Of a DNA stretch of 49,779 nt, positions 39,673-49,479 are shown in pieces. The notes under the pieces were generated by a model. That model was not told where the DNA came from. It ran no database searches and saw nothing but the letters and a program-made list of their open reading frames with translations. The translations under genes and the position numbers were made by a program. Position 1 is the stretch's first letter. The number at the start of each line of letters is the position of its first letter. The stretch is from Mesobacillus persicus (GTDB lineage Bacteria; Bacillota; Bacilli; Bacillales; Cytobacillaceae). The stretch is taken from NCBI RefSeq assembly GCF_900109925.1, contig NZ_FOBW01000024.1:1-49779 (forward strand), in the 5' to 3' direction.

Positions 39673-42600
39673 TCATTCAGTTGATACAGATGGATCTGCT
39701 TGTTCTTTAACTGGAACGACTTGGACAAAGTTCTTTTCAGGATTTTCTAAAAGAAGTGATAATTCTTTCGCCTCTTCTACTTGGCCATTGCTTTCGAGTG
39801 CGTCAATATACTTACCTAGCAATTCCTTAATATCCTTTTGGCCTGTAGCGTTTAGTGATTCAACATTTACCTTAGCGCCCTTGGCAATTCTTCTTTGAAT
39901 TGCGTCCTTGGTTAATCCCATTTCTGGTTGGTGGCGTAGGTAAACAACTCCGCCCGTCATACCTGCACAAATCCATGGTCCTGGATCGCCGAGGACCAAC
40001 CCTCGGCCATTCGTCATATATTCAAAGGCAAAGCCTTTAATATTAGCACTTGAACCGATATTTCCGTATTCTTTTTCAGTAATTGGTTTTCTAACTAATC
40101 CCCCAATAATCATGTCTGCTCCGGAAAGTCGGATCCCCGCACGTGCATCGGCATTTCCTTGAGCTACTAATAGGCCTTTTTGGGCGCCATAGCCGAAGCC
40201 TTTACCGACAGAGCCATTATAGAACCGGCCGTCTTTACCCTTAGATTTTAAGATGAGAATATTACCGCCAAAGGATGTTTTACCGACGCCATCCTGGCCA
40301 CCGCCATTTACTTCAATATTGATGCCCTCAGTGTTGTACGCTCCGAGTCCATTACCAAGGATAGAACCCTTGTAACGTAATGAAACAGGTGATAGTTGTT
40401 TGTAAGAACCATCTAGGCGGCCACGAACACGATGACAGCTTACGCGACTAGCAAGAACTCTCTGGCTAGAATTGACACTTTCGAATTCACGTGAACGATG
40501 AAGCTCTTCGTCAATTGCATCCAGATATTCAGCACCAGCAGCAACCTGTAGTTGTTTTTCTTCAAGGGTAGCAGCTGCTTCCTGGTAGTAAAGTTGACTA
40601 ATCTCAAGTTGTTTTAATAGATACGTTAAGTCAAGTAAGTCATTACCTTTTACTTGTTCAAGAAGATCGGAGCGACCGACTGCATCTTGTAAATTTTTAA
40701 TTCCAATAGAGGCAGCAAGAGCTTGCAATTCACTTCCAAAAGCACCGAATAAATTCATAATTCCTTGAACCGCTAAATCAAGTTGTCTTGGTACAAAACG
40801 ACGTAAGCCATGTTCTTTTGCTTGGGCTTCGGATTCAATTTGCGTGGCAATACCGACATGACATGTATCTAGGTGACAGCCACGGCAAGTTGTACAGCCA
40901 ATTGCTAACATAGAAAGGGTACCGAAACCAATACGGTTTGCTCCAAGTAACATAACCTTTAGTGCATCCAGAGCACTCTTAATACCACCATCTGCCCAAA
41001 TTTCTACCGAATCACGTAGTCCTGCTTCAAGTAGTGCGTTATGAGCAGCTTTTACCCCAACTTCAACAGGGAGACCTACATGCTGAAGTGCATGGATCCT
41101 AGCTGCACCTGTTCCTCCATCAAAACCACTAAGAGTAATAATGTCGGCACCAGCTTTTGCAATACCTACAGCAATTGTCCCGATATTTGGAACGACAGGG
41201 ACTTTAACCGCAACCTTTGCTTTATCATTTCCAGTTTTCAATTCATGAATCATTTGAGCTAAATCTTCAATTGAATAAATATCATGGTTATTTGATGGTG
41301 AAATCAAATCAGATCCAATTGTTGCGTTACGTGCTTCAGCAATTTTAGCTGTAACCTTTGAACCTGGTAAGTGGCCACCTTCTCCAGGCTTGGCTCCTTG
41401 CCCAATTTTAATCTCCAATAGATTAGAAGAGTTCAAGAGTTCTGCATTAACACCGAAACGTCCTGAGGCAACCTGTTGGCCACGTGTCCGAGGATATTTA
41501 CCAAGCATATCTTTGATCTCGCCACCCTCACCGTTCAGTGACACCATATTCAGGCGGTCTGCACCTTCAGCATAGGCACGGAAAGCAATCTCATTTTGGG
41601 ATCCAAACGACATCGATGAAATGACGAATGGCAAGCTATGTTCACCAACACTGATATTTACATCATTTGCAGAAAGGTCTGAGTTTGTTTGTTTTAAACC
41701 TGTTAAGTGACGAATGGTCGTTGGATTTTTCTCTTCCTGCTCGGAAATCTTTTCTCGATAAGCACTATAATCACCCGTAGCAGCAACCTCACCAATTGCT
41801 TTCCAAATACGAGGGAAGAGACTAAAAGTTTTACCGATCCTTTCCTTCTCGTTCTGGTAATCCACTACTCTAGCCAGAGAATCCTCTTTCATGAGCGTGA
41901 AATCGTATTTGAGTTCTTTGCTACCGAAGAAGTTTACAATGTTAAGGTAGTTTGCAAGTTCCTCATTTAAGCCGATTGCAGAGAATAGGCGCCCATAGCC
42001 TCGGAGTTCGTGAATACCGATGGTTGAAATGACTTTTTCAAGCCCTTTTGTTAAGGCGCTATATAAATTGACAAGAGGTTTAGTAGAATCCCCCATAACA
42101 GTCATAAACATATAATAAGGACTAATAACGTCTGCGCCTAATCCAAGCGCTGTAATGATATCGTGTAAGGAACGTATAGCTGCAGAGCGAAGGAATAGGG
42201 AGCAATCTCTTCTAAGTCCAGCCTCTACTAGTGCTTGATCAACTGCGGATACGACTAGGTGTGGATCAAGCCATAGACCATCTTGGTGTGCTTTCGCATC
42301 ATCTAAAATAATAAGTGCTTTCCCGTTCTTTACTGCAGCAATCGCTTCAGCATTGATTCTTTCAAGTGCTTCTGGAATCGTCTCTGTTTCCGGGAAAATT
42401 GTTTCGATATAACTAACCAATTGTTGTTCCTGAAAGTAATGAATAACCTGGTCTGCGCTAGGTTGCCCTGTTAATTCTGAGCAGTCAAACCCGGCCTTCC
42501 CTTCAATTACGAGGGGAGTTGATAGCTCGATGATACTTCCCGTCTCTTCTTTGGCAAATAATGCAGGTCTTTTACCAACAACCGTTCTAGTTGAGAAATG

Positions 42601-44136
42601 CTCTGTTTCACGATCGCGGTCAATTGCTGGGTTTGTTACGACTGCAACGCTTTCCTTTATAAAATCTGGTATGTTTCTTCTGTCAGGATTTAGAGCTGCA
42701 AGTGGAGAATCGTGACCTAAGGAACGAATCGGTTCAACACCCTTTTCGGCCATTTGTTCAACTAGCTGAACATGATCGCGTTCCCAGCCAAACGCTTTGT
42801 ATTGCCCGTTGTGAATCTTTTCAGGATAGCTAATGGTCACTTTCTTTTCCATGCTAGGTACTTCAAGACGTGAACGTGCATTTGTAAAATCAATACGCTT
42901 TGAAAAGCGTGAAAAGACCTCTTCTTGGAAACTGCGATGCTCATAAACTTCAATAGTATCACCGTTCCACTTAAGACCCACTTTTTCTCCAGGTGAGAGT
43001 GGTTTAGGTTCCCCTACATAATCGCTTGATGGTACAATTCCAGGTTCTGAAGAAAACAGATACGATTCCTCAATTTCCACCATCCATAATGGACGTAATC
43101 CCAGTGCGTCTACACTGAAAACAGCTTCGTCGCCAAATCTTGAAATAATCGCAGCTGGTCCTTGCGCGTAGTGCCCCCAGCCTTCACGTAGATATGTGTA
43201 TAGGTCTTGAAGATTCTCTGGATAGGCTTTGATTTCATTGATGATTGGTGGAAACAGTAAATCCATTGCCTCAAAAAGCGAATAGCCATCCCGGCAGATA
43301 AACGTTTCTAATGTTCTGCTTAAATCTTGAGAATCACTTCCACCCTTAACAAGGGGGACATCAACCATGTTCGCTTCGTCGCGTAGTTTAGCAATCGTAT
43401 TAATTTCTCCATTATGTCCAAGTACGCTGAATGGTTGCACACGGAAAAAGCTTGAAAGAGTATTAGTAGAATAACGATTATGTCCCAGAGTCATCGTCGA
43501 AGCGACAAGTGGGTTCGCTAAATCATGGTAGTATTTCGGTAGGATATCACCAGCGCCCATTACTTTATAAACCGCATGGTGTTGGCTTAATGAAGCCACG
43601 TGAACCTGGTCATTTTTCTCGAAATCTACAATTATATTAAATAATTTTTTTGAAAGTTCGTTGCCAGTTTCCTTTGAAAGAGAGGCAAACTGCCAGAAAA
43701 CAGGGTTTTCCTGTATCGCGATTGGACCAAGGGCTGAGGGATCTGTTACATTGTCTGTATCAAAGATAAGCTCTAAATCGTATTGAACTAATTTTGCTTT
43801 AAGTTCAGCTTTAATTGCCTCAGCATCACTGCTGCGATTAAAAAATACATGTCCTACGATGAAATTTTCTCTATCCACTATAGAAGAATCAACATTAACA
43901 GCAGCTAACTTTTCCTTCCAAAGGGCACGAGGGATGTCAATGTGAATACCTACTCCGTCCCCTTCACCATTGATAAATCCAGCGCGATGGTTCATCATAA
44001 CTAGCCCGTCAATACAGTGAAAGATATTTTCCCGTGTAGGGTTTTTTTTCTTTTCAACACTAGCGATAACTCCGCAAGCATCGTGTTCCTGTCGATTAAA
44101 CTCTTTGAATAAGGATGGACTCCAATTTTCTGTCAT
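39673..44136 (-). CDS. gltA: Glutamate synthase, large (alpha) subunit
   Basis: About 1487 residues from ATG 44136. This start puts the nucleophile Cys at position 21 (QEHDACGV), giving a propeptide like that of B. subtilis GltA. The frame stays open to TTG 44208, and an AGGAGG at about 44175 has no ATG, GTG or TTG at normal distance in frame. Domains: class II glutaminase (21-about 420), central domain, FMN-binding synthase domain with HLPGSKVT, GGTGAARIH and the [3Fe-4S] cysteines in CTTCRGCHLDTC, then GXGXG helix-like repeats (about 1210-1420; GNGLGAYN, GSVGKGFGYGAQKG). It converts 2-oxoglutarate and glutamine to glutamate. The small NADPH subunit is not nearby, so it must come from elsewhere. 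Confidence 0.93.
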   Translation of the reverse strand: MTENWSPSLFKEFNRQEHDACGVIASVEKKKNPTRENIFHCIDGLVMMNHRAGFINGEGDGVGIHIDIPRALWKEKLAAVNVDSSIVDRENFIVGHVFFNRSSDAEAIKAELKAKLVQYDLELIFDTDNVTDPSALGPIAIQENPVFWQFASLSKETGNELSKKLFNIIVDFEKNDQVHVASLSQHHAVYKVMGAGDILPKYYHDLANPLVASTMTLGHNRYSTNTLSSFFRVQPFSVLGHNGEINTIAKLRDEANMVDVPLVKGGSDSQDLSRTLETFICRDGYSLFEAMDLLFPPIINEIKAYPENLQDLYTYLREGWGHYAQGPAAIISRFGDEAVFSVDALGLRPLWMVEIEESYLFSSEPGIVPSSDYVGEPKPLSPGEKVGLKWNGDTIEVYEHRSFQEEVFSRFSKRIDFTNARSRLEVPSMEKKVTISYPEKIHNGQYKAFGWERDHVQLVEQMAEKGVEPIRSLGHDSPLAALNPDRRNIPDFIKESVAVVTNPAIDRDRETEHFSTRTVVGKRPALFAKEETGSIIELSTPLVIEGKAGFDCSELTGQPSADQVIHYFQEQQLVSYIETIFPETETIPEALERINAEAIAAVKNGKALIILDDAKAHQDGLWLDPHLVVSAVDQALVEAGLRRDCSLFLRSAAIRSLHDIITALGLGADVISPYYMFMTVMGDSTKPLVNLYSALTKGLEKVISTIGIHELRGYGRLFSAIGLNEELANYLNIVNFFGSKELKYDFTLMKEDSLARVVDYQNEKERIGKTFSLFPRIWKAIGEVAATGDYSAYREKISEQEEKNPTTIRHLTGLKQTNSDLSANDVNISVGEHSLPFVISSMSFGSQNEIAFRAYAEGADRLNMVSLNGEGGEIKDMLGKYPRTRGQQVASGRFGVNAELLNSSNLLEIKIGQGAKPGEGGHLPGSKVTAKIAEARNATIGSDLISPSNNHDIYSIEDLAQMIHELKTGNDKAKVAVKVPVVPNIGTIAVGIAKAGADIITLSGFDGGTGAARIHALQHVGLPVEVGVKAAHNALLEAGLRDSVEIWADGGIKSALDALKVMLLGANRIGFGTLSMLAIGCTTCRGCHLDTCHVGIATQIESEAQAKEHGLRRFVPRQLDLAVQGIMNLFGAFGSELQALAASIGIKNLQDAVGRSDLLEQVKGNDLLDLTYLLKQLEISQLYYQEAAATLEEKQLQVAAGAEYLDAIDEELHRSREFESVNSSQRVLASRVSCHRVRGRLDGSYKQLSPVSLRYKGSILGNGLGAYNTEGINIEVNGGGQDGVGKTSFGGNILILKSKGKDGRFYNGSVGKGFGYGAQKGLLVAQGNADARAGIRLSGADMIIGGLVRKPITEKEYGNIGSSANIKGFAFEYMTNGRGLVLGDPGPWICAGMTGGVVYLRHQPEMGLTKDAIQRRIAKGAKVNVESLNATGQKDIKELLGKYIDALESNGQVEEAKELSLLLENPEKNFVQVVPVKEQADPSVSTE

Positions 44137-44319
44137 ATAAGTCGGCTTTAGAAATAATTCTGTAGCCGTTTCACCTCCTGAAAAATTACTTGTAAGATTA
44201 CCTGCCAAATGAAGAACGTGAACGGGGAATAAGGTTTAAAATAAGATGAGTAAATGACGAGTTCCTATCTTTGTACTAGCGGAAATAACCCAAATTAAAC
44301 CTACGGAAAAATTTATCTT

Positions 44320-44348
44320 ATTTTATCATACGAATTTTCAGAAATCAA
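44320..44348 (-). promoter_or_regulatory. Probable sigma-A promoter of gltA
   Basis: On the minus strand TTGATT (44348-44343), 17 nt, TAAAAT (44325-44320). It gives a leader of about 175 nt before ATG 44136. Confidence 0.55.
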
Positions 44349-44418
44349 TTAATTATACAATTATTTGGATAATAAATGTGGGGGATTGAGAATGAGGAAT
44401 ATATTTACAGCCTGTATA

Positions 44419-44432
44419 TGTAAGCGTTTCCA
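44419..44432. promoter_or_regulatory. cre-like site (CcpA)
   Basis: TGTAAGCGTTTCCA matches the cre consensus at all defined positions but one (C for W at position 12). It lies about 75 bp upstream of the gltA -35, on the side from which CcpA could activate, and 15 bp from the gsaB terminator. B. subtilis glutamate synthase is glucose-controlled through CcpA/CcpC, which makes a role plausible. Confidence 0.45.
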
Positions 44433-44446
44433 ACGTATTGGTATTA

Positions 44447-44475
44447 AAAACAGGAGCCCTTTTGAGCTCCTGTTT
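44447..44475 (-). terminator. Rho-independent terminator of gsaB
   Basis: AAAACAGGAGC (44447-44457) pairs with GCTCCTGTTTT (44465-44475). On the minus strand a T-run follows. Confidence 0.85.
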
Positions 44476-44494
44476 TGCATAAAAAACTGTATAT

Positions 44495-45790
44495 TTATTC
44501 GTTGGCTAGTGAATAAAATGCATGGTCAACGGCGTGCAGAGTTGCCTCGATATCCTCTTCTGTATGAGCAATGGTTAAAAACCAGGCCTCATATTTAGAA
44601 GGAGCAAGGTTAATTCCCTGATTGAGCATAAGTTTGAAGAAGCGAGCGAACATCTCTCCATCCGTATTCTCTGCTTGTTCATAATTCTCAACTTGCTCAT
44701 TTGAGAAGTAAACAGTTAAAGCGCCTTTTAACCGGTTGATGGTAATGGATACCCCATGTTTTTGAGCGGCATCGGAAATACCTTTCTCGAGCATTGCACC
44801 CAAATGATCTAAATATTCATAGACGCCCTCTTGTTGTAACACCTCGAGACAAGCGATACCAGCTAGAATTGAAGCTGGGTTTCCTGCCATAGTACCTGCT
44901 TGATAGGCAGGACCGAGTGGAGCTACTTTTTCCATAATTTCCGCTTTTCCTCCGTATGCTCCTATTGGGAGGCCACCACCTATGATTTTTCCTAGTGCCG
45001 TGAGGTCAGGCTTAACATCTAGTAAATCCTGTGCCCCCCCATACATAAAACGGAAAGCTGTGATCACCTCATCGTAGATAACAAGTGCCCCGGCTTGGTG
45101 GGCTAAATCGTTAATCTGTTCGAGGAAACCAGATTTCGGCTCAACGATGCCGAAATTGCCGACAATCGGTTCAACAAGTACGGCTGCAATCTCATCCCCC
45201 CACTTAGCTAAAGCTTCCTTAAATGGCTCGATATCATTAAAGGGGACTGTGATTACTTCTTGGGCGATACTCTTAGGTACGCCAGCAGAGTCAGGCGTTC
45301 CGAGTGTAGATGGGCCACTACCGGCAGCGACAAGGACTAAGTCAGAGTGGCCGTGATAACACCCGGCAAATTTGATGATTTTATCCCTTCCAGTATAGGC
45401 GCGCGCTACCCGAATCGTAGTCATGACAGCTTCTGTCCCCGAGTTAACGAATCTCACTTTGTCGAGTGCTGGCATTGCTTCTTTTAGCATCTTTGCGAAT
45501 TTAACCTCATGAGCAGTAGGGGTTCCGAATAATACTCCTGATTCCGCGGCTTTTTTTATTGCCGCTGTGATATGTGGATGAGCGTGACCAGTAATAATTG
45601 GTCCGTAGGCGGCTAAGTAATCTATGTACTGAGCTCCGTCAACATCCCAGAAATAAGCTCCTTGAGCTCGCTCCATGGCAACAGGTGATCCGCCACCAAC
45701 AGCTTTATAAGAACGGGACGGGCTGTTTACGCCGCCTACGATATGCTCTAGAGCTTCTTTATGCAGTCTTTCTGAATTAGGTCTCTCCAT
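44495..45790 (-). CDS. gsaB: Glutamate-1-semialdehyde 2,1-aminomutase
   Basis: 431-residue PLP enzyme that isomerises glutamate-1-semialdehyde to 5-aminolevulinate in tetrapyrrole synthesis. [18 protein letters not shown] at the N-terminus, [22 protein letters not shown], the PLP Asp in [11 protein letters not shown], and the Schiff-base Lys268 in [17 protein letters not shown] are all present. AGGAGG lies 7 nt before ATG. Its position upstream of bcp and perR matches B. subtilis gsaB, the second copy next to hemL of the hem operon. It is divergent from the channel gene. Confidence 0.93.
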   Translation of the reverse strand: MERPNSERLHKEALEHIVGGVNSPSRSYKAVGGGSPVAMERAQGAYFWDVDGAQYIDYLAAYGPIITGHAHPHITAAIKKAAESGVLFGTPTAHEVKFAKMLKEAMPALDKVRFVNSGTEAVMTTIRVARAYTGRDKIIKFAGCYHGHSDLVLVAAGSGPSTLGTPDSAGVPKSIAQEVITVPFNDIEPFKEALAKWGDEIAAVLVEPIVGNFGIVEPKSGFLEQINDLAHQAGALVIYDEVITAFRFMYGGAQDLLDVKPDLTALGKIIGGGLPIGAYGGKAEIMEKVAPLGPAYQAGTMAGNPASILAGIACLEVLQQEGVYEYLDHLGAMLEKGISDAAQKHGVSITINRLKGALTVYFSNEQVENYEQAENTDGEMFARFFKLMLNQGINLAPSKYEAWFLTIAHTEEDIEATLHAVDHAFYSLANE

Positions 45791-45967
45791 TTGTAAACCT
45801 CCTAAACTTAAAATGCCGATTTCATTTTAGCATACTTTCTCCAATCAAGAATTTATTGCTAATCTTCAAGGTGAAAGTCTTTTTGTAGAAAGCTGGGACT
45901 TGCCTGCATAGAACGGTGAGAGGGCGCGTATAGATGAAGAGAGAAGCAGGGGAAATGGGGCAGGGAT

Positions 45968-46393
45968 ATGGGTTTTTATTTTTCAATCATCATCATTATC
46001 CTGTGTATTGTGCTTAGTCTCAGGGAATTATTTATACCTGATAAAATAAAAGGGAAAAAGATGTCGGTTGAAAACTTTTTTATTCTGGCAATCATATATG
46101 CGACGGTAATGATTGGATTTGGACTCATCTACTTTTTACTGGGATCGGAGGGGCATCCGGTTTTAATAGAAGGGGAATATACAAAAAGTACTAGTACGAA
46201 TGCGGCTATTAGTACCATTGCGAAACTTGAAACCTGCATTTATTTTAGTGCTGTTACCCTTTTTTCGGTTGGGTATGGGGATTTAGCGCCTGTAGGGGTA
46301 GGAAGGTTTATTGTGGTTCTGGAGGCGTTAGTTGGATATACCATTCCTACAGCATTTGTAGCTAGGACTGTTTTTGACCGGAAAATGGAATAA
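45968..46393 (+). CDS. Two-helix potassium-channel family protein
   Basis: 141 residues. The outer helix lies near 1-20, a second hydrophobic helix (FILAIIYATVMIGFGLIYFLL) at about 37-57, a pore helix and filter at about 95-108 (AVTLFSVGYGDLAPVG), and the inner helix GRFIVVLEALVGYTIPTAFVA after it. The filter reads SVGYGD where most K+ channels have TVGYGD; Ser is tolerated. No C-terminal RCK or ligand domain is present. Start ATG 45968 has a very close GGGGCAGGG, so translation initiation is uncertain. I do not recall this gene between gsaB and bcp in B. subtilis. Confidence 0.8.
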   Translation: MGFYFSIIIIILCIVLSLRELFIPDKIKGKKMSVENFFILAIIYATVMIGFGLIYFLLGSEGHPVLIEGEYTKSTSTNAAISTIAKLETCIYFSAVTLFSVGYGDLAPVGVGRFIVVLEALVGYTIPTAFVARTVFDRKME

Positions 46394-46468
46394 TCACTAT
46401 ACTATCCGTTGTATTTGCTTCCTTGTTTAGGTAGGCTTGTCGTAAAGAGCTTACAAGGAGGAATAGTA

Positions 46469-46936
46469 ATGGTGTTAAAATTAAATGAAATTGCACCTGA
46501 CATGGAATTAGAAGCTAGCAACGGAGAAAAGGTCAAACTGTCAGATTATCGGGGAAAGAATGTTGTTTTGTATTTTTATCCCAAAGACATGACACCTGGT
46601 TGCACAACAGAGGCTTGTGATTTTCGTGACCATCATGAAAGCTTCGAAGGGTTGGATACAGTTATTCTTGGTGTGAGTCCTGATCCAATTACCCGACATG
46701 GAAAATTTATCGAAAAACACGGACTTCCGTTTCTATTGTTATCTGATGAAGATAATAAAGCGGCCAATGAATTTGGGGTATGGAAGTTAAAGAAAAACTT
46801 CGGCAAGGAATACATGGGAATTGAGCGTTCAACCTTTATCATTGATAAAGAAGGGAAATTGGTCAAGGAATTCCGAAAGGTAAAAGTGAAAGGACATGTA
46901 GAAGAAGCGCTAGGGTATATAAAGGAAAACCTTTAG
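46469..46936 (+). CDS. bcp: Thioredoxin-dependent thiol peroxidase (Bcp/PrxQ)
   Basis: 155 residues from ATG 46469 (AAGGAGG 7 nt upstream; an in-frame ATG at 46409 lacks an SD). YFYPKDMTPGCTTEACDFRD carries peroxidatic Cys45 and resolving Cys50, the PrxQ spacing of four residues. Thr42 and Pro43 of the active site are present, and ERSTFIIDKEG is the conserved later strand. It reduces peroxides with thioredoxin. It is the ygaF homologue next to perR in the conserved order, which fits a joint role in peroxide defence. Confidence 0.93.
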   Translation: MVLKLNEIAPDMELEASNGEKVKLSDYRGKNVVLYFYPKDMTPGCTTEACDFRDHHESFEGLDTVILGVSPDPITRHGKFIEKHGLPFLLLSDEDNKAANEFGVWKLKKNFGKEYMGIERSTFIIDKEGKLVKEFRKVKVKGHVEEALGYIKENL

Positions 46937-47028
46937 TAATAGCCTATTTTACAGATTAAAGGCATTTGTCCATTCATTTCAGAGGGATTTGAATAGTTTA
47001 TATTAGGGCATACCTCCTCAATAATCTT

Positions 47029-47057
47029 TACCGAGCCAATTGGCTCGGTACTTTTTT
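47029..47057 (+). terminator. Rho-independent terminator of bcp
   Basis: The 22-bp perfect palindrome TACCGAGCCA-AT-TGGCTCGGTA (47029-47050), then CTTTTTT. Confidence 0.92.
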
Positions 47058-47371
47058 ATTTTCCCCTTGAAATTATTAATAGAAAAGAGTGAATCTTGCT
47101 CTTTTTGTAGGGAACTATTTATATAGAAGAGGTTTCTAGAAAATTTTTATTTTTCTCTCCCTATAAACTAGGTGAAGAGGATCGATCAAAAGCCATGATA
47201 AATTTTATAAAGCTGCATACATATGTAAAAAAATAGGTCCCCTGGTAAGGTTAATAAACCAAAAAAGGAGGTAGACATACTCAATTTATCTTTTCTTTGA
47301 TAGCTTTCATAATTGATGATTGAAATTGTTAGCTTTACACCAAGGATTGGAATATATCGAAGTGACTTATA
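47058..47371. other. Gene-free stretch before perR
   Basis: No ORF, tRNA or clear repeat is recognised. It contains an orphan strong Shine-Dalgarno AAGGAGG at 47265-47271 that has no start codon at a suitable distance, possibly a relic of a small gene. Confidence 0.5.
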
Positions 47372-47418
47372 TTGACAAGAGGGCCTGAGACCTAGTACAC
47401 TAATTATAAATATTATAA
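47372..47418 (+). promoter_or_regulatory. perR promoter with overlapping PerR box
   Basis: TTGACA (47372-47377), 18 nt, TACACT (47396-47401). TTATAAATATTATAA (47404-47418) matches the Per box TTATAATNATTATAA at 14 of 15 positions and covers the transcription start, so PerR should repress its own gene until peroxide inactivates it. Confidence 0.75.
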
Positions 47419-47454
47419 AGTAATAATTTGTAAAGAGAAGAGAGGTGCATGGCT

Positions 47455-47892
47455 GTGGTTGAGAATCAATTAAAAGAAGCGTTAGATGCCTTGAAGGATA
47501 CGGGGGTTCGTATTACGCCTCAGCGTCATGCGATACTCGAATATCTAATTGAGTCGATGTCCCACCCTACTGCGGATGATATTTATAAAGCGCTTGAAGG
47601 GAAATTCCCGAATATGAGTGTGGCTACTGTATATAACAACCTAAGAGTATTCCGTGAGGTAGGTCTCGTTAAAGAGTTAACCTATGGTGATGCTTCGAGT
47701 CGATTTGATTTTGTGACAACGCATCATTATCATGTTATTTGTAAAAGTTGTGGTAAGATTGTTGACTTTCACTATCCAGGTTTAGATGAGGTCGAACAAC
47801 TTGCATCACACGTGACGGGCTTTACTGTAGGGAATCATAGACTTGAGATTTATGGCGTATGCCCAGATTGCTCGAGTAAAGAGACGCATTAA
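47455..47892 (+). CDS. perR: Peroxide-responsive Fur-family repressor PerR
   Basis: 145 residues from GTG 47455 (AGAGAGG 9 nt upstream). An ATG at 47449 adds two residues and is closer than ideal to the SD. With the GTG start, residue numbers equal those of B. subtilis PerR: His37, Asp85, His91, His93 and Asp104 bind the regulatory Fe/Mn, and Cys96, Cys99, Cys136 and Cys139 the structural Zn. Peroxide oxidises the metal-bound His residues and releases [15 protein letters not shown] and [12 protein letters not shown] form the winged helix. The neighbour bcp is a likely target. Confidence 0.96.
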   Translation: MVENQLKEALDALKDTGVRITPQRHAILEYLIESMSHPTADDIYKALEGKFPNMSVATVYNNLRVFREVGLVKELTYGDASSRFDFVTTHHYHVICKSCGKIVDFHYPGLDEVEQLASHVTGFTVGNHRLEIYGVCPDCSSKETH

Positions 47893-47924
47893 GTAATTAG
47901 ATTTTTGTGTTCTAATAAATAAAA

Positions 47925-47950
47925 AAACTCGACAAACTTGTCGAGTTTTA
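47925..47950. terminator. Bidirectional terminator between perR and ygzB
   Basis: AAAACTCGACAA pairs with TTGTCGAGTTTT over a 2-nt loop, with A- and T-runs on the two sides. Confidence 0.88.
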
Positions 47951-47985
47951 TTTTGTTTATGGATGGTTTAATGATTAGGTCTTAT

Positions 47986-48327
47986 TTATTTTCTATTATA
48001 ACTTTCGCTGAACTCTTTGCCTTCTAGTGAAGCGTCAAGTGTTAAGGGTTCGTTGCAATACATACAAATGTCAACTCGTCCGAGTACTTTTGTTGTTTTC
48101 CCACACCCAGGGCAAACGACCTGAACGGTCTTCGTGGATAACATGCCAATCCAAAAGTAAACAATGGTACTTGCTATGATGAAAAGTAATCCAAGTAGCA
48201 TGAAGACGGTCATGACAATCGGACTATTTCGAAAGAAGATCCCACCATACATAACAAAGAAGCCGATGAAAATAAGGCTTAGAGCAAACGTGCGAATTTT
48301 ATTGATCTTGCTTGAATATTTCCCCAT
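47986..48327 (-). CDS. ygzB: YgzB family membrane protein with zinc ribbon
   Basis: 113 residues. Two membrane helices (about 12-33, [19 protein letters not shown]; about 39-62, [23 protein letters not shown]) and a cytoplasmic C-terminal rubredoxin-like knuckle pair CPGCGK...CMYCNEP. Function unknown; widespread in Bacillaceae at this site. AAGGAGGG is 8 nt before ATG. Convergent with perR and divergent from ygxA, as in B. subtilis. Confidence 0.9.
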   Translation of the reverse strand: MGKYSSKINKIRTFALSLIFIGFFVMYGGIFFRNSPIVMTVFMLLGLLFIIASTIVYFWIGMLSTKTVQVVCPGCGKTTKVLGRVDICMYCNEPLTLDASLEGKEFSESYNRK

Positions 48328-48553
48328 GCTTTTTCCCTCCTTAGAGAATGCGGTTTTGATTGTATCCCCGAACCCTTACCTTAGGTAATTACCGTTAGTG
48401 TTAGATATGAACGGAATTAATTTTATTTTTAAAAGTTCACTTTATAATATCACTTTAAAAAAGTTTTTCACAGGAAAACGTAGATTACCAGTTGCAGGAT
48501 TTTTATAAGGGGTGTCGAAAATGTATTGCTAATATGGAAATGGAGGAATTGCC

Positions 48554-49420
48554 ATGGAGGATCTTCTTCGTCCGCTATATCAGGAAAAGGCTAGTCAACC
48601 GAACACCATAGGTGTGATGATTATTGAAAAGAGGCAGAAAGCTTCTCCGGCAACCGATACATTTGATGTAGTCTTACTGATTATTGTGAAAGATGGGGAA
48701 CAACCAGTCTCAGTTAAACACTATACCTATAATGATAAAAAGGCAGCGATGCATGTTGTGACAGAGAGCCAATTAAAGGAATGGATGCTTTTAGGGAGTA
48801 ATCGTAAAATTTTCGAATGGCTTTATGAGGGAAAGATAATATTTGATAGAAATGAATACATCGTAGACTTAAAAAAAGAGCTGAGGGATTTCCCGTTCTA
48901 TGGTAGGAAGATAAAGATGGGGATCGAATTTGCTCGGTTGATTCGGAGATATCGTGATGGAAGGTCTTTGTTTGAAAATCTTCATTATTTAGATGCATAC
49001 AATCATATTATCCATTCTCTGCACCATTTAGCGAGACTGGCCATTATTGAAAATGGATTTCACCCAGAAATAACAGTTTGGCATCAAGTTAAACATATTG
49101 ATCCTGAAATATATAAACTGTACGAGGAACTTGTGTGTAGTGAGGAGACGATGGAAAAGAGACTTGAGTTGCTATTTTTAGCAAGTGAATTTTTAATTCA
49201 TTCAAGAACTCGAGTGGGAACAACGCATTTCCTTTCGGTAATGGAGGAAAAAGAGTTGTGGTCTTTTAATGAGATAATCGCTCATGAGGAACTTAAGGCT
49301 TATTCTGTTGATTTGGGTATATTATTGGAGTACTTAATAGAAAAAAAGTTAATTGAGGTGGTTCCTAAAATGAAAGGTCACGGTATCTTTCATAGGTATT
49401 ATAAAGTAACTCAAGAATAA
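48554..49420 (+). CDS. ygxA: Nucleotidyltransferase-like protein YgxA
   Basis: 288 residues. The N-terminal part resembles a degenerate nucleotidyltransferase fold (TFDVVLLIIVKDG at about 36-48), followed by a helical middle (HHLARLAIIENGFHPEITVWHQVKHIDPE) and a C-terminal winged-helix-like end (EYLIEKKLIEVVPKMKG). No catalytic G-S/D-x-D triad is obvious, so enzymatic activity is doubtful. ATGGAGGAATTGCC before ATG gives the RBS. It is the last gene before the rRNA operon, as in B. subtilis near rrnD. Confidence 0.88.
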   Translation: MEDLLRPLYQEKASQPNTIGVMIIEKRQKASPATDTFDVVLLIIVKDGEQPVSVKHYTYNDKKAAMHVVTESQLKEWMLLGSNRKIFEWLYEGKIIFDRNEYIVDLKKELRDFPFYGRKIKMGIEFARLIRRYRDGRSLFENLHYLDAYNHIIHSLHHLARLAIIENGFHPEITVWHQVKHIDPEIYKLYEELVCSEETMEKRLELLFLASEFLIHSRTRVGTTHFLSVMEEKELWSFNEIIAHEELKAYSVDLGILLEYLIEKKLIEVVPKMKGHGIFHRYYKVTQE

Positions 49421-49445
49421 CTATTGTAAAAAAACAAAATACCTA

Positions 49446-49474
49446 TTGACCTTTTTAAAAATACTTGGTATATT
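49446..49474 (+). promoter_or_regulatory. rRNA operon promoter P1
   Basis: TTGACC (49446-49451), 17 nt, TATATT (49469-49474). Start expected near 49481. Confidence 0.8.
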
Positions 49475-49479
49475 AATAA

